A stretch of DNA of 64,000 nt from Rhizobium rhizogenes (lineage in GTDB: Bacteria > Pseudomonadota > Alphaproteobacteria > Rhizobiales > Rhizobiaceae): contig NZ_CP019701.2 of assembly GCF_002005205.3 (NCBI RefSeq), positions 434,001 to 498,000 on the forward strand, written 5' to 3'. The notes under the pieces were generated by a model. It had not been told where the DNA came from. It worked only from the letters and a program-made list of their open reading frames with translations, and did no database searches. Positions 26,580 to 36,122 of the stretch are shown one piece after another. Each line of letters starts with the position of its first letter. Position 1 is the stretch's first letter. The translations under genes were made by a program, and so were the position numbers.

Positions 26580-29495
26580 TCACGAAGCCCGCTTCGTCGG
26601 CTGGAAGCGTTCGCGTAGAAGCTTCAGCGCCGTATCGCCCGAGACCGGGGTACCGAACAGGAAGCTCTGGCCGAAATGGCAGTTCATGCGTGCCAGTTCC
26701 GCCGCATCTTCAGGCGTTTCGATGCCTTCCGCCACCACCTGCATGTCGAGCGCCCGCGCCATGGCGATGACGGAGCGCAGGAGCACGTTGCGCTTGTCGC
26801 TGGTATTGGCCACCAGCGCCTTGTCGAGCTTGATCGTGTCGAAGGGGAAGCGGGTGAGATAGGCGAGTGACGAATAGCCGGTGCCGAAATCGTCCATGGC
26901 GAGGCTCAAGCCGGTTTCCTTCAGCTTGGAAAGCACAAGCCGCGCCTGTTCCGGATTTTCCATGACGACGGATTCCGTCAGCTCCAGCTTCAGTTGCTGT
27001 GGATTGCAGCGCGTGCGGGTCAGCATGCTGCGTACGTCATTGTACAATTCGTTGTTCAGCAGCTGTGCGCTCGAAATATTGACGGAGATGAAGATCGGCA
27101 TCTTCTCGATGGCGTGTTGCCAGTCCATCAGGTCGGTCGCCGCCCGTTCCAGCGCGAACATGCCGAGTGGCTCGATCAGGCCGGAGGCTTCCGCGATGGG
27201 AATGAACTCGCTCGGCGGAATATTGCCGCGCTTGGGGTGCTCCCAGCGCATCAGCGCTTCAAAGCCGGCTAGCTCGCCATCATCAAGCTTCACGATCGGC
27301 TGATAGGCGAGCGACAGTTCCTTGCGCTCGATGGCGCGGCGAAGGTCGCTTTCCATCTGCAGCCGGTCGGTGCCTGACGTGCGGAAGGCGGGGCGGAACG
27401 GCTCGACGCGGTTGCCGCCGGCGCGCTTGGCGCGGTACATGGCAAGTTCCGCATCGCTCAAGAGGCCGGCCGCACTTTCCTGCTGGTCGATCCATGAGAC
27501 GAGGCCGATGGAGGCGGTGAGGATGATTTCGCGGTTGGCGAAATTGATCGGCACCATGATCGCCTTGTTCACCGCATCGGCGAAATCGGCGACACGCTGC
27601 GGATCGCGCTCGGACGTCAGGATAAGGCCGAATTCGTCGCCGCCAAGACGCGCAAGCGTATCCTGCGGCTTCAGCAGACGGCGCAGACGCCGGGTCAGCG
27701 CGATGAGGATATTGTCTCCCGCGGCAATGCCCAGCGTATCGTTGACGAGCTTGTAGCGGTCGATATCGATCGCCATCACCGTCGGCTTCACCCCCTCGCT
27801 GTCGGAGGAAAGGTTGAGGATCGATTGCAGGCGGTCGAGGAAGACCTGCCGGTTCGGAAGTCCGGTCAGATTGTCGTTCATCGCATCCTGCAGCAACCGC
27901 TCGACGGAATTCTTCTGCTCGGTAATATCGGTGATGGTGCCGACGCAGCGGATGATTTCGCCGTTGGAGCCAAGAACCGGCCGCGCCCGGATTTGCAGCC
28001 AGTGGAAATGCCCGTCCTCGGCGCGAATGCGGAATTCGTGGTTGAGGCGGCCCTTGCGATGGTCGAGCAGCACGTCGAGCGTCGCCTTGAACCGGTCGCG
28101 ATCATCAGGGTGCAGACGTGGCAGCCAGTTGCGCGCCGCCCCATGCATGGCACCGGGTTCCAGCCCCAGCCGGTTGGAAATATCGGGCGTGGTGACGATG
28201 CGGTCGCGCGTCACATCCCAGTCCCACACGGTATCGCCGCTGCCCGTCAGGGCCAGCGACTGGCGTTCGAGATCGGAGAACAGGCCCTGCTGATAGGCGC
28301 TGCCGGCAAAGGCGTGCTGGATGACAGTAAAGCCGATCAGAAGCACGATCAGCACCAGCCCGCCGCCGAGCGCCGGCTGCACGATGTCGTTGTCCAGTTG
28401 CCCCGTTACTGTCAGCCAGCTGCCGAACAGCCAGACGAGGATCAGCGCCCATGAGGGCACGAGGAGAATGGCCCGGTCATATTTGTTGAAACCGAGATAG
28501 ATGATGAGCGCGATGCCAGCGGTTGCCGTCAGCGCGAAGGACACGCGGGCAATGCCTGATGCGACCGAGGGATCGTAGATCGCGACGCCGAATAGCAGCG
28601 CCAGACCCACCACCCAGGCAAAGGTCGCATAACCCAGATGCGCATGCCATCGGTTGAGATTGAGATAGGTGAAGAGGAAGACCACGAAGCTGGAGGCGAG
28701 CGCCACTTCGGCGCCCGCCCTCCATATTCGCTGGTCGCTTGAGGTGACCGTGATGAGTTTTTCGAGAAAACCGAAATCGACGCAGATATAGGCAAGCACC
28801 GCCCAGGCGAGTGCGGCCGAGGCCGGCAGGACCGAGGTGCCCTTGACCACGAAAAGGATGGTCAAAAGCACGGCCAGCAGGCCGGCAATGCCAAGCACGA
28901 TGCCGCGATAGAGCGTAAACGCGTTGATCGTGTCCTTGTAGGCTTCCGGCTCCCACAGATAGAGCTGCGGCAGCTGCGGTGTGGAAAGCTCGGCGACGAA
29001 GGTGATGACGGAGCCGGGGTTGAGCGTGATGCGGAACACGTCGGCATCCGGGCTCGGCTGCCGGTCGAGCGCAAAGCCCTCACTCGGCGTGATCGCCATG
29101 ATGCGCTGCGAGCCGAGATCGGGCCAGAACAGCTTGGAATTCACGAGGCGGAAATGCGGGGCGACGATCACGCGCTCCAGCTGCTCTTCCGACACGTTGG
29201 CGAGCGCGAAAACCGCCCAGTCGCCCTGATGGTCGGTGGAACTGGCGCGCACCTCGATACGGCGGCGGATGCCGTCGGGGCCGGGCGCGGTGGAGACCTG
29301 AAAGGCTTCGCCCTGATTGGCATAGATATCGGTGGTGGCGGTGAGATCGAGAGCCGTGTCGTCACGGGAAATCTTCACCGGCTCGAAGGCGTAGGAATAA
29401 GAGGCGAAAAGCAGGAAAAGAAGGAAAAACGGCGCAGCCAGCGCGATTGCCGCCAGACGTTTCGCAAGGCGAGGCACAGTGTGAGTGTAGGTCAT
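26580..29495 (-). CDS. membrane-bound GGDEF-EAL cyclic-di-GMP protein with 7TM sensor and PAS
   Basis: 971 aa. In order: a signal or first helix (about 10-30), a periplasmic region of about 180 residues resembling 7TMR-DISM extracellular sensors, seven or so membrane helices (about 190-395), a PAS/PAC domain (about 415-530), GGDEF and EAL. The diguanylate-cyclase motif RLGGDEFGLIL is intact near residue 615. The phosphodiesterase motif GFEALMRWEHP near residue 745 and DDFGTGYSSL near 865 are also intact, so both activities are possible. The ATG overlaps the stop of the upstream acetyltransferase (ATGA), so translation is coupled and this start is well supported. Confidence 0.93.
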   Translation of the reverse strand: MTYTHTVPRLAKRLAAIALAAPFFLLFLLFASYSYAFEPVKISRDDTALDLTATTDIYANQGEAFQVSTAPGPDGIRRRIEVRASSTDHQGDWAVFALANVSEEQLERVIVAPHFRLVNSKLFWPDLGSQRIMAITPSEGFALDRQPSPDADVFRITLNPGSVITFVAELSTPQLPQLYLWEPEAYKDTINAFTLYRGIVLGIAGLLAVLLTILFVVKGTSVLPASAALAWAVLAYICVDFGFLEKLITVTSSDQRIWRAGAEVALASSFVVFLFTYLNLNRWHAHLGYATFAWVVGLALLFGVAIYDPSVASGIARVSFALTATAGIALIIYLGFNKYDRAILLVPSWALILVWLFGSWLTVTGQLDNDIVQPALGGGLVLIVLLIGFTVIQHAFAGSAYQQGLFSDLERQSLALTGSGDTVWDWDVTRDRIVTTPDISNRLGLEPGAMHGAARNWLPRLHPDDRDRFKATLDVLLDHRKGRLNHEFRIRAEDGHFHWLQIRARPVLGSNGEIIRCVGTITDITEQKNSVERLLQDAMNDNLTGLPNRQVFLDRLQSILNLSSDSEGVKPTVMAIDIDRYKLVNDTLGIAAGDNILIALTRRLRRLLKPQDTLARLGGDEFGLILTSERDPQRVADFADAVNKAIMVPINFANREIILTASIGLVSWIDQQESAAGLLSDAELAMYRAKRAGGNRVEPFRPAFRTSGTDRLQMESDLRRAIERKELSLAYQPIVKLDDGELAGFEALMRWEHPKRGNIPPSEFIPIAEASGLIEPLGMFALERAATDLMDWQHAIEKMPIFISVNISSAQLLNNELYNDVRSMLTRTRCNPQQLKLELTESVVMENPEQARLVLSKLKETGLSLAMDDFGTGYSSLAYLTRFPFDTIKLDKALVANTSDKRNVLLRSVIAMARALDMQVVAEGIETPEDAAELARMNCHFGQSFLFGTPVSGDTALKLLRERFQPTKRAS

Positions 29496-30091
29496 GTATC
29501 GTACTTCGTTCCGCCGGAGCTTTGCTTGTCGGCAAGAAGGGAAAACATCATATGATCCCGCCATTGGCCATTGATTTTCAGATATTCCCGCAGGAGGCCT
29601 TCCCGCTGGAACCCGGCATTTTCGAGGAGCCGGATGCTTTTGAAGTTTTCCGGAATACAGGCTGCCTCGATACGGTGCAACTGAAGTCCGTTAAAGATGT
29701 ATGGTATTACCAATTTTAATGCGGCAGACATATGGCCTTGGGCGGCGTGGCGTTCGCCGATCCAGTAGCCGATCATGCAGCTTTGCGCGGCACCCCGGCG
29801 GATGTAACCGATGGTGATGCCGCCGACCAGCAGTGTCTCCTTCTCGAACAGCAGAAACGACACCGCCGTGCCGGAGGAAAATTCCTGGCCGTTGCGCACC
29901 ACGCGCAACCGGAAGGAGGATTCGGTCAGCTCGTCCGGCCGCCATGTGGGTTCCCATGGCTGCAGAAACTGCCGGCTTTCCGAGCGCAACACATGCCATT
30001 GCTTGAAATCGCTGTAGCGCGGCAGTCTGAGAAGATGATTGGCGCTGCGCAGTTCGGGCGTATCATTGTGTCGGGAAAGAAAACGCAGCAT
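29492..30091 (-). CDS. GNAT-family N-acetyltransferase (RimJ/RimL-like)
   Basis: 199 aa. RimJ/RimL-type features are GYWIGERHAAQGHMSAALKLVIPYIF (the acetyl-CoA loop with a slightly unusual Q-G-H-M, residues about 112-137) and the C-terminal ENFKSIRLLENAGFQREGLLREYLKINGQWRDH. Such enzymes acetylate protein N-termini or small amines. It has an AGGGA site before the ATG. Its stop overlaps the start of the GGDEF-EAL gene, an unusual partnership for this enzyme class. Confidence 0.9.
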   Translation of the reverse strand: MLRFLSRHNDTPELRSANHLLRLPRYSDFKQWHVLRSESRQFLQPWEPTWRPDELTESSFRLRVVRNGQEFSSGTAVSFLLFEKETLLVGGITIGYIRRGAAQSCMIGYWIGERHAAQGHMSAALKLVIPYIFNGLQLHRIEAACIPENFKSIRLLENAGFQREGLLREYLKINGQWRDHMMFSLLADKQSSGGTKYDT

Positions 30092-30184
30092 TCACGATCC
30101 CTGTGCGGCAGATATCGCCATCCGTAAGCAGGATGGCGAAAAAACTGAGCGGTTTCTGTCCTCAAATCCCGCTCTCATATCGGT

Positions 30185-31483
30185 TTATCCGTTCGCCTTT
30201 ATCCTTGCGGGCTGCTGCGCGGATAGTGCGGCAGTGACGTCTGAAAGAGGTGGCAGATGTTCGAGCGGGCCAATTGCGGACAATGTCGGAACTGTATCGA
30301 AAAACAGCCGTCCCGCAAGATCGGTCAGGCGTTCGCGCGTGATGTCGCCGAGGCGCTCCATCATCTCCTCATTGGGGATCGGCCGGCCGTAAAGCATCAT
30401 CTGCCGGGCCATCTGGCCGGCACGGGCGGCGGGGCTTTCCTGGCCCATCAGCAATTGCGCGCGGATCTGCGCCCGGGCGCGGTCGATTTCTTCCTGATGG
30501 ATGGTCTGCGAGGACTTGCGCAGTTCATCGAGAATGACGGGAACCAGTTCCGGCAGGTCGTTGCCGCCGGTTGCCGCGTGCACGCCGAAGATGCCGGTAT
30601 CGGAAAAGCCCCAGTGGAACGCATAGACCGAATAGCACAGGCCGCGATATTCGCGCACTTCCTGAAACAGGCGGGACGACATGCCGCCACCGAGAATATT
30701 GGCGAGAATCTGCGAACAATAGAAATCGCGGGCGTGATAGGCCTTGCCCTCGAAGCCTAAAAGCACCTGCGCGTCCATCAGGTCGCGGGTCTCGCGGATT
30801 TCACCACCGGTATAGATCGCCTTTTCCATGACCGGCGTTGCCGCGGGCACCAGCGGCAGCGAGGCGAAACGCTCCTCCACCTGCTTTACGAAGCTTTCGT
30901 GGTTCACGGCACCGGCCGCAACGACGAAGATGCGATCCGTTGTGTAATTGCGGGCGAGATAATGCCTGATCTGGCCTGTCGTGAAGGATTGCACGGTGTC
31001 CGGCGTGCCGAGGATCGGTCGGCCGATGGTCTGGTCGCGATAGGCGACACCGGAGAAATTGTCGAAGATCACATCGTCAGGCGTATCGGTCGCAGCGCCG
31101 ATTTCCTGCAGGATGACGTTTTTCTCGCGCTCCAGCTCGTCTTCGTCGAACAGCGATTCCGTCAGGATGTCAGCAAGAATATCGACGGCGAGGGGGACGT
31201 GGTCTTTCAGGACGCGGGCGTAGTAGGAGGTGGTTTCCGTCGATGTCGCGGCGTTGACTTCGCCGCCGACATTTTCGATCTCTTCGGCGATCTGCCGGGC
31301 GGTGCGGCGTGCCGTGCCCTTGAATGCCATATGCTCGAGTAGATGGGCGATGCCGTGTTCGGCAGTCGTCTCGTTGCGGGACCCGGATTTGATCCACACC
31401 CCAAGAGCAACGCTTTCGAGATGCGGCATTCTTTCCGTCACAACGGTCAACCCGGACGAAAGCCGGGTCACATTAACTCTCAT
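30185..31483 (-). CDS. M16-family zinc peptidase (processing-peptidase-like)
   Basis: About 432 aa. It carries the inverted zinc motif HLLEH (HxxEH) in EHGIAHLLEHMAFKGT near residues 45-50, with the downstream glutamate in the ESLFDEDELEREKNVILQEI stretch, and the LGGGMSSRLFQEVREYRGLCYSV segment of the second half-domain. Homologous to the beta subunit of mitochondrial processing peptidase. No signal peptide. The ATG at 31483 (MRVNVTRL) is preferred; a TTG two codons earlier (31489) is also in frame. Directly downstream of thrC. Confidence 0.93.
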   Translation of the reverse strand: MRVNVTRLSSGLTVVTERMPHLESVALGVWIKSGSRNETTAEHGIAHLLEHMAFKGTARRTARQIAEEIENVGGEVNAATSTETTSYYARVLKDHVPLAVDILADILTESLFDEDELEREKNVILQEIGAATDTPDDVIFDNFSGVAYRDQTIGRPILGTPDTVQSFTTGQIRHYLARNYTTDRIFVVAAGAVNHESFVKQVEERFASLPLVPAATPVMEKAIYTGGEIRETRDLMDAQVLLGFEGKAYHARDFYCSQILANILGGGMSSRLFQEVREYRGLCYSVYAFHWGFSDTGIFGVHAATGGNDLPELVPVILDELRKSSQTIHQEEIDRARAQIRAQLLMGQESPAARAGQMARQMMLYGRPIPNEEMMERLGDITRERLTDLAGRLFFDTVPTLSAIGPLEHLPPLSDVTAALSAQQPARIKANG

Positions 31484-31504
31484 ACTCAACGTCTTTCCGC
31501 GTCT

Positions 31505-32902
31505 CTATTTGCTGGCGCGTGCATGTTGGCCGATGAAGGTTTCCACGGCTTTCAGCTCTGCGTCCAGAATGTCGAAACGCTCCTCCCGGTTCATGATATC
31601 AGCGAGCCATACTGGAAGCGCCGGGTCGATTGCGCAAGCGGATTTTACAGCGGCCGGGAATTTAGCCGGGTGGGCAGTCGACAGAACAACCATCGGGCTT
31701 CCCGCTTTTTCGTGCTTTTCCGCCACGAAAACACCGGTCGCCGTATGCGGGTCGATCAGGTATCCGGTTTTCGCAAGCGTCTCGCGGATGGTGGCTGCAA
31801 CCTGCTTTTCGGTGGCGCGGCCGGCGCGGAAATCCTTCTTGATGAATTTCAGTGCCTTCGGCGGAATTTCAAATGCACCCGACTGCTTCAGACCGTCCAT
31901 AGATGCCTTCACCGCCGCGGAATCGCGGTCATAGGCTTCAAACAGCAGGCGTTCGAAGTTGGACGAAATCTGGATGTCCATCGAAGGCGAGGTGGTGGGC
32001 TTGACGCCGCGCATCTCGTAACGGCCGGTCTTCAGCGTACGCGCCAGAATGTCGTTGTCATTGGTGGCGATGACCAGCTTGTCGATCGGCAGGCCCATCT
32101 TCTTGGCGACGTAACCTGCGAAGATATCGCCGAAATTACCGGTTGGAACGGTGAAGGACACCTTCCGGTCAGGGCCGCCGAGCGACAGCGAGGCGGTGAA
32201 ATAATAGACCACCTGCGCCATGATGCGCGCCCAGTTGATGGAGTTGACGCCGGAAAGCTTCACGCCGTCGCGGAACTTCACGTCGTTGAACATTTCTTTG
32301 ACCAGCGTCTGGCAATCGTCGAAATTGCCGTTGATCGCCACCGCATGCACGTTGGAAGCGGTGGAGGTCGTCATCTGGCGCTGCTGCACCGGTGAGACCT
32401 TGCCGTTCGGGAAAAGAATGAAGATGTCGGTGCGCTCGCGCCCGGCAAAGGCGTCGATGGCCGCACCGCCGGTATCGCCCGAGGTTGCGCCGACGATGGT
32501 GGCGCGTTCGCCGCGCTCAGTCAGCGTATAGTCCATCAGGCGGGCGAGAAGCTGCATCGCCACGTCCTTGAAGGCGAGCGTGGTGCCGTGGAAAAGCTCC
32601 AGCACGAAAGTGTTCGGACCAGTCTGCGTCAGCGGCGCGACGGCCGGATGGCGGAACGTCGAATAGGCGTCGTCGATCATCGCCCTGAACTTGTCGGCCG
32701 GAATTTCTCCGCCGGTGAAGCGGTAGAGAACCTCGAATGCGACGTCCTGATAGGATTTGCCGCGCAGGTTGCGGATTTCCTTCTTCGTCATGGAAGGCCA
32801 TTCGCGGGGCACGTAAAGCCCGCCGTCCCGGCCAAGGCCCGCCAGAAGCGCGTCGCAGAAACCAAGCGAAGGGGCCGCACCCCGGGTCGATACATATTTC
32901 AC
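31505..32902 (-). CDS. thrC: threonine synthase
   Basis: Converts O-phosphohomoserine to threonine with PLP. 465 aa. The start MKYVSTRG-APSLGFCDALL is typical of the fold-type II enzyme. The PLP lysine is in TTLAFKDVAMQLLARLMDY near residue 110, and ATSGDTGGAAIDAFAGR and PTGNFGDIFAGYVAKKMGLP bind the phosphate. The initiator is GTG at 32902, preceded by AGGGG. The mate thrB is 10 kb away. The M16 peptidase gene follows 21 bases after the stop on the same strand. Confidence 0.96.
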   Translation of the reverse strand: MKYVSTRGAAPSLGFCDALLAGLGRDGGLYVPREWPSMTKKEIRNLRGKSYQDVAFEVLYRFTGGEIPADKFRAMIDDAYSTFRHPAVAPLTQTGPNTFVLELFHGTTLAFKDVAMQLLARLMDYTLTERGERATIVGATSGDTGGAAIDAFAGRERTDIFILFPNGKVSPVQQRQMTTSTASNVHAVAINGNFDDCQTLVKEMFNDVKFRDGVKLSGVNSINWARIMAQVVYYFTASLSLGGPDRKVSFTVPTGNFGDIFAGYVAKKMGLPIDKLVIATNDNDILARTLKTGRYEMRGVKPTTSPSMDIQISSNFERLLFEAYDRDSAAVKASMDGLKQSGAFEIPPKALKFIKKDFRAGRATEKQVAATIRETLAKTGYLIDPHTATGVFVAEKHEKAGSPMVVLSTAHPAKFPAAVKSACAIDPALPVWLADIMNREERFDILDAELKAVETFIGQHARASK

Positions 32903-33163
32903 GAGATAGTCCCCTGTCCTTAACCGGCCTTGTCCTTAACCGGTATGTCCGTCGCCGATCTTCGGCATCTTTTCCAGCAGCGTCTCACGGAAATGAGGCG
33001 ATTGGCGAGGTATTGAAGGGCTTTTCTGAAAATTCAAGCAAAACCGAACATGCCAATCGATTTTTTCCGGCGTCGCTGCTATAGACCATCGCCAACCTGC
33101 GTGAAAGGTCAATAAACAGCGTCTCCGGTTCGGTTCCGGGACAATGGAGAGGGAATTAGAAGA

Positions 33164-33736
33164 GTGTCAGGGAATTTCTTGCGTTTGTCCGCCGCGATGT
33201 CGCTTCTGGCCGTCGTTGCAGGATGTAATTCCTCCAATCCGTCGGACTCGCTTGCCGTCAACCCTCCAGCTGCGCAGGCCAATGCCGTCACCCCGGTGGT
33301 GCAGGCCAACTGCCCGACGGTCACGGTTCTCGACGCCAACGCTGTGCACCGCGTTTACGCCGGCGGCGCCAAGGACGACCCGCAGAAACTCGCCTATCAG
33401 GTCTCGCTGTCAGACACGACACGCTCGTGCACCGCAAATGAATCCACGCTGACGGTGAATGTGCTGGCGCAGGGCCGCCTCGTTCCCGGCCCGATGGCCA
33501 AGCCCGGCCGCGTCACCGTGCCGATCCGCGTGACGGTGAAGGATGGCGACGGCGAGGTCTACGGCGAAACGACCAATTTCGCCATCGATGTGCCGGCAGG
33601 CTCCGCCGGCACGCAGTTCATCTTCAACAACGACCACGTTGCCATCCCCAATGGACCGGGCGGCGCACCGAGGTCGGTCAGCGTCTATATCGGCTTTGGC
33701 GGTGAGAGCGCGAAGGCGAAGACCAGGCGCCGGTGA
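33164..33736 (+). CDS. lipoprotein of unknown function
   Basis: 190 aa starting at a GTG. The signal ends in the lipobox SLLAVVAGC near residues 13-21. The mature region is Pro/Ala/Asn-rich at first (about 25-50), then forms a beta-rich domain containing CPTVTVLDANAVHRVYAGG, PLTVNV-like repeats and FIFNNDHVAIPNGPG. I do not recognise a named family, though similar lipoproteins occur in rhizobial genomes. It is divergent from thrC and followed by a strong terminator. Confidence 0.75.
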   Translation: MSGNFLRLSAAMSLLAVVAGCNSSNPSDSLAVNPPAAQANAVTPVVQANCPTVTVLDANAVHRVYAGGAKDDPQKLAYQVSLSDTTRSCTANESTLTVNVLAQGRLVPGPMAKPGRVTVPIRVTVKDGDGEVYGETTNFAIDVPAGSAGTQFIFNNDHVAIPNGPGGAPRSVSVYIGFGGESAKAKTRRR

Positions 33737-33751
33737 TTTGACGGGCTAGAC

Positions 33752-33793
33752 GAAAAAAACCGGAGGCTGTTTTTACAGCCTCCGGTTTTTTAT
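33752..33793 (+). terminator. strong bidirectional terminator
   Basis: Stem AACCGGAGGCTGT/ACAGCCTCCGGTT with a TTTT loop, flanked by seven A before and a run of T after. It serves the lipoprotein gene. Confidence 0.92.
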
Positions 33794-33820
33794 TGCTTAC
33801 AGGCCGCCCAACATTCGCAA

Positions 33821-33907
33821 CGTTATCCTTGGGCCTGTCCTGACAATTCAATCGCGTATCGGAAAATCAATCGGTTGCAGATGCTCGGGACAAGCCCGAG
33901 CATGACG
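33821..33907. repeat. dispersed inverted repeat, family C, copy 3
   Basis: Begins CGTTATCCTTGGGCCTGTCC and ends GGGACAAGCCCGAGCATGACG. The internal AAAATCAATCGGTTGCAGAT is nearly identical to that of copy 4 at 49298-49383. Confidence 0.8.
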
Positions 33908-33934
33908 GGGAGGCCCTGTGCCACGGCCACCTCC

Positions 33935-34624
33935 TCAGAAAGCGCCTTCCCACTCCGCCATCGCCGCGATCACGGCCGGCAGGTCCTGCATGCGTGAAAT
34001 AACCGTTTCGGCGCCGGCATCGGTCAGCCGGTCGGCGTGGCTCGGATAGGTGTGGGATGCGCCGGTAAAACCGATGACCCGCATGCCGGCGGCTCTTGCG
34101 CCATGGATGCCGTGTACGGAATCCTCGACCACGACCACGCGGTCGGGGGAAACGCCGAACTGGGCCGCGCCATGCAGGAAGATGTCGGGCTTCGGCTTTA
34201 CGCGGTCGGGCCCGAGGTCCTTGGCGGAATAGATATGCGGCGCGAAATAGGGTTTCAGACCCACCTTCGTCAGCATCATGTCGAGGCGGTGGCTCGAGGA
34301 GTTCGAGCAGATGCAGCGCGGCGTCGTGAGGCGCGACAGCGCGAATTTCACGCCCTCGATGATCTTCACGTCGCGCTCCAGCCGCATGTCGAGCAGTTTT
34401 TCCGACTTGTCGAGCAGGGAAGCGGAGAGCGGGATACTAGCTTCGCTTTCCACTTGCAGGAGGATGTTCTTCCAGGTCATGCCGGCGAAACGCTCGCCCA
34501 TTTCCTCGACGGAGATCGGATAACCGGCTTCGGTGAGCAGGCGGGATTCCACCTGTGCGGCGATGATTTCGGAATCGACCAGAACGCCGTCACAGTCGAA
34601 AATAATGAGGTCGAAGCCGCTCAT
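33935..34624 (-). CDS. HAD-superfamily hydrolase, subfamily IA
   Basis: 229 aa. Motif I LIIFDCDGVLVDSEII (residues about 6-21), motif II CICSNSSSHRLD near residue 107, and motif III/IV KPKPDIFLHGA...VVVVEDSVHGIHGARAAGM. A helical cap lies between residues 20 and 85. Related to 2-haloacid dehalogenase-like sugar phosphatases such as YieH/YfbT; the substrate is not predictable. It has an AGGGAG site. Divergent from the GntR gene. Confidence 0.88.
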   Translation of the reverse strand: MSGFDLIIFDCDGVLVDSEIIAAQVESRLLTEAGYPISVEEMGERFAGMTWKNILLQVESEASIPLSASLLDKSEKLLDMRLERDVKIIEGVKFALSRLTTPRCICSNSSSHRLDMMLTKVGLKPYFAPHIYSAKDLGPDRVKPKPDIFLHGAAQFGVSPDRVVVVEDSVHGIHGARAAGMRVIGFTGASHTYPSHADRLTDAGAETVISRMQDLPAVIAAMAEWEGAF

Positions 34625-34859
34625 GGGCGCTCCCTGTATCGGATTTGCTTGGAGGAAGGTGATGCCGGGCTTTTAGACCATGTCCGCGCCAAGCTCAACC
34701 GGTTCGCCCGCAAGGGTCGGTCCCGCCGGGCTCATGGCTTGCCCGGGCCGGAGACCGGGAATGGACAAGTGGCTGACGGATTTCGAATATTCCATCTTGC
34801 GCATCTGGAACCTGCAAAAACCGCTACACAGTCGCGCGGCATATGCGTTATGGGATATT

Positions 34860-35540
34860 ATGCCCAAGCCAGTGAAAACCATACCTGAAGACACCATTGC
34901 CGCACGCATCAGCCGGACGCTCGCCGACCGCATCGTCCGCGGTGAACTGTCGCCGGGCGAACGGCTGCGGCAGGATCATATCGCCGCCGAATTCGGCGCG
35001 TCGCATGTGCCGGTGCGCGAGGCGTTTCGCCGGTTGGAAGCGCAGGGGCTGGCCGCCAGCATTCCGCGCCGGGGTGTCCGGGTGGCGGATTTCGGCCTTG
35101 ACGACGTGCGCGAAGTGGCGGAAATGCGCGCCGCCCTAGAGGTTCTGGCACTACGCCACGCCATTCCCAACATGACGTCAGCCATTCTCGATCAGGCCGA
35201 GGCCGCGACGCTGGAAGGTGACAGCGCCGTTGACGTGCAGCACTGGGAAGAGGCCAATCGCCGCTTCCATCGCCTCATCACCGCGCCTTGCAACATGCCG
35301 CGCCTGATGGAAGCGATCGACGGCCTGCATGCCGCAAGCGCCCGCTTCCTGTTTTCCGCCTGGCGGGCCGGCTGGGAGCGCCGCACCGATACCGACCACC
35401 GCGCAATCATCGACGCGTTGCGCGGCGGCCGCGCCGAAGAGGCGGTACGCATTCTCGACGGCCATGTGCAATGGATCGGCCGCAAGGCGATCCGAACCTC
35501 GTCCGGCTCGGTGCGCGACGCCTTCGCGATTGTCGGATAG
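34860..35540 (+). CDS. GntR-family transcriptional regulator (FadR/FCD type)
   Basis: 226 aa. The N-terminal winged helix spans residues about 10-75, with LADRIVRGELSPGERLRQDHIAAEFG and VPVREAFRRLEAQGL, the GntR recognition region. A helical FCD effector domain follows (about 85-215), with metal-binding-type residues in the HRLITAPCN and DTDHRAIIDAL stretches. The ligand is unknown. The start is uncertain: an in-frame ATG at 34761 has a good GGAG site and would add 33 residues. The DUF1284 gene follows 11 bases later. Confidence 0.88.
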   Translation: MPKPVKTIPEDTIAARISRTLADRIVRGELSPGERLRQDHIAAEFGASHVPVREAFRRLEAQGLAASIPRRGVRVADFGLDDVREVAEMRAALEVLALRHAIPNMTSAILDQAEAATLEGDSAVDVQHWEEANRRFHRLITAPCNMPRLMEAIDGLHAASARFLFSAWRAGWERRTDTDHRAIIDALRGGRAEEAVRILDGHVQWIGRKAIRTSSGSVRDAFAIVG

Positions 35541-35551
35541 GCGGGCGGCCT

Positions 35552-36064
35552 GTGACTGTCCGGCTCCGCCCCCACCATCTTCTGTGTATGCTGACCTATG
35601 TCGGCAAGGGCTATACTTCCGGCTTCGTCGAAAATTACGACCGTGTCGCCGCCCGGCTGAATGCGGGCGAAGAGGATATCGAGCTGGTGGATGGACCGGA
35701 TGATATCTGCACCGGCCTGCTTTGCGAAAGCCATGCGCACTGTTTTAACGAAGGCGTGGTGCAGCGGGACGAGGCGGCGCGGCTTTCAGTGTCGACGCTT
35801 TTGAATGAGACGCTTTCCCCCGGAAAACGGCTGCGGGCAACGCCGGACTTTCTTGCAAAAATGCGTCTCGCCTTCGCCGCCGGAGACATCCGGCAGGCCT
35901 GTCGTGGTTGCCAGTGGATAAGGCTGTGCGACCGTATCGCGGCATCAGGCTTCGCCGGGGTGAAGATAGGAGAGCGGCTGCAAACGACGGCCAAGCCCGC
36001 GACGCACTGTTCCAACCATCCGATGCTCAGACCTAAGGATGGGTGGTTCGGCCGCAAATTGTGA
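35552..36064 (+). CDS. DUF1284 protein, cysteine-rich
   Basis: 170 aa from a GTG. It begins VTVRLRPHHLLCMLTYVGKGY, the DUF1284 signature. It has two groups of cysteines: C in DDICTGLLC with HAHC downstream, and CRGCQWIRLC with a final HC. These could bind iron-sulfur or zinc. Function unknown. It is transcribed with the GntR regulator 11 bases upstream, a pairing that suggests control of or by this regulator. Confidence 0.82.
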   Translation: MTVRLRPHHLLCMLTYVGKGYTSGFVENYDRVAARLNAGEEDIELVDGPDDICTGLLCESHAHCFNEGVVQRDEAARLSVSTLLNETLSPGKRLRATPDFLAKMRLAFAAGDIRQACRGCQWIRLCDRIAASGFAGVKIGERLQTTAKPATHCSNHPMLRPKDGWFGRKL

Positions 36065-36122
36065 TGCCTTCTCCTCCCTCATCCCAGTGACAAGCACGGG
36101 AATGAGGGCCGCGCCGTGCCAG

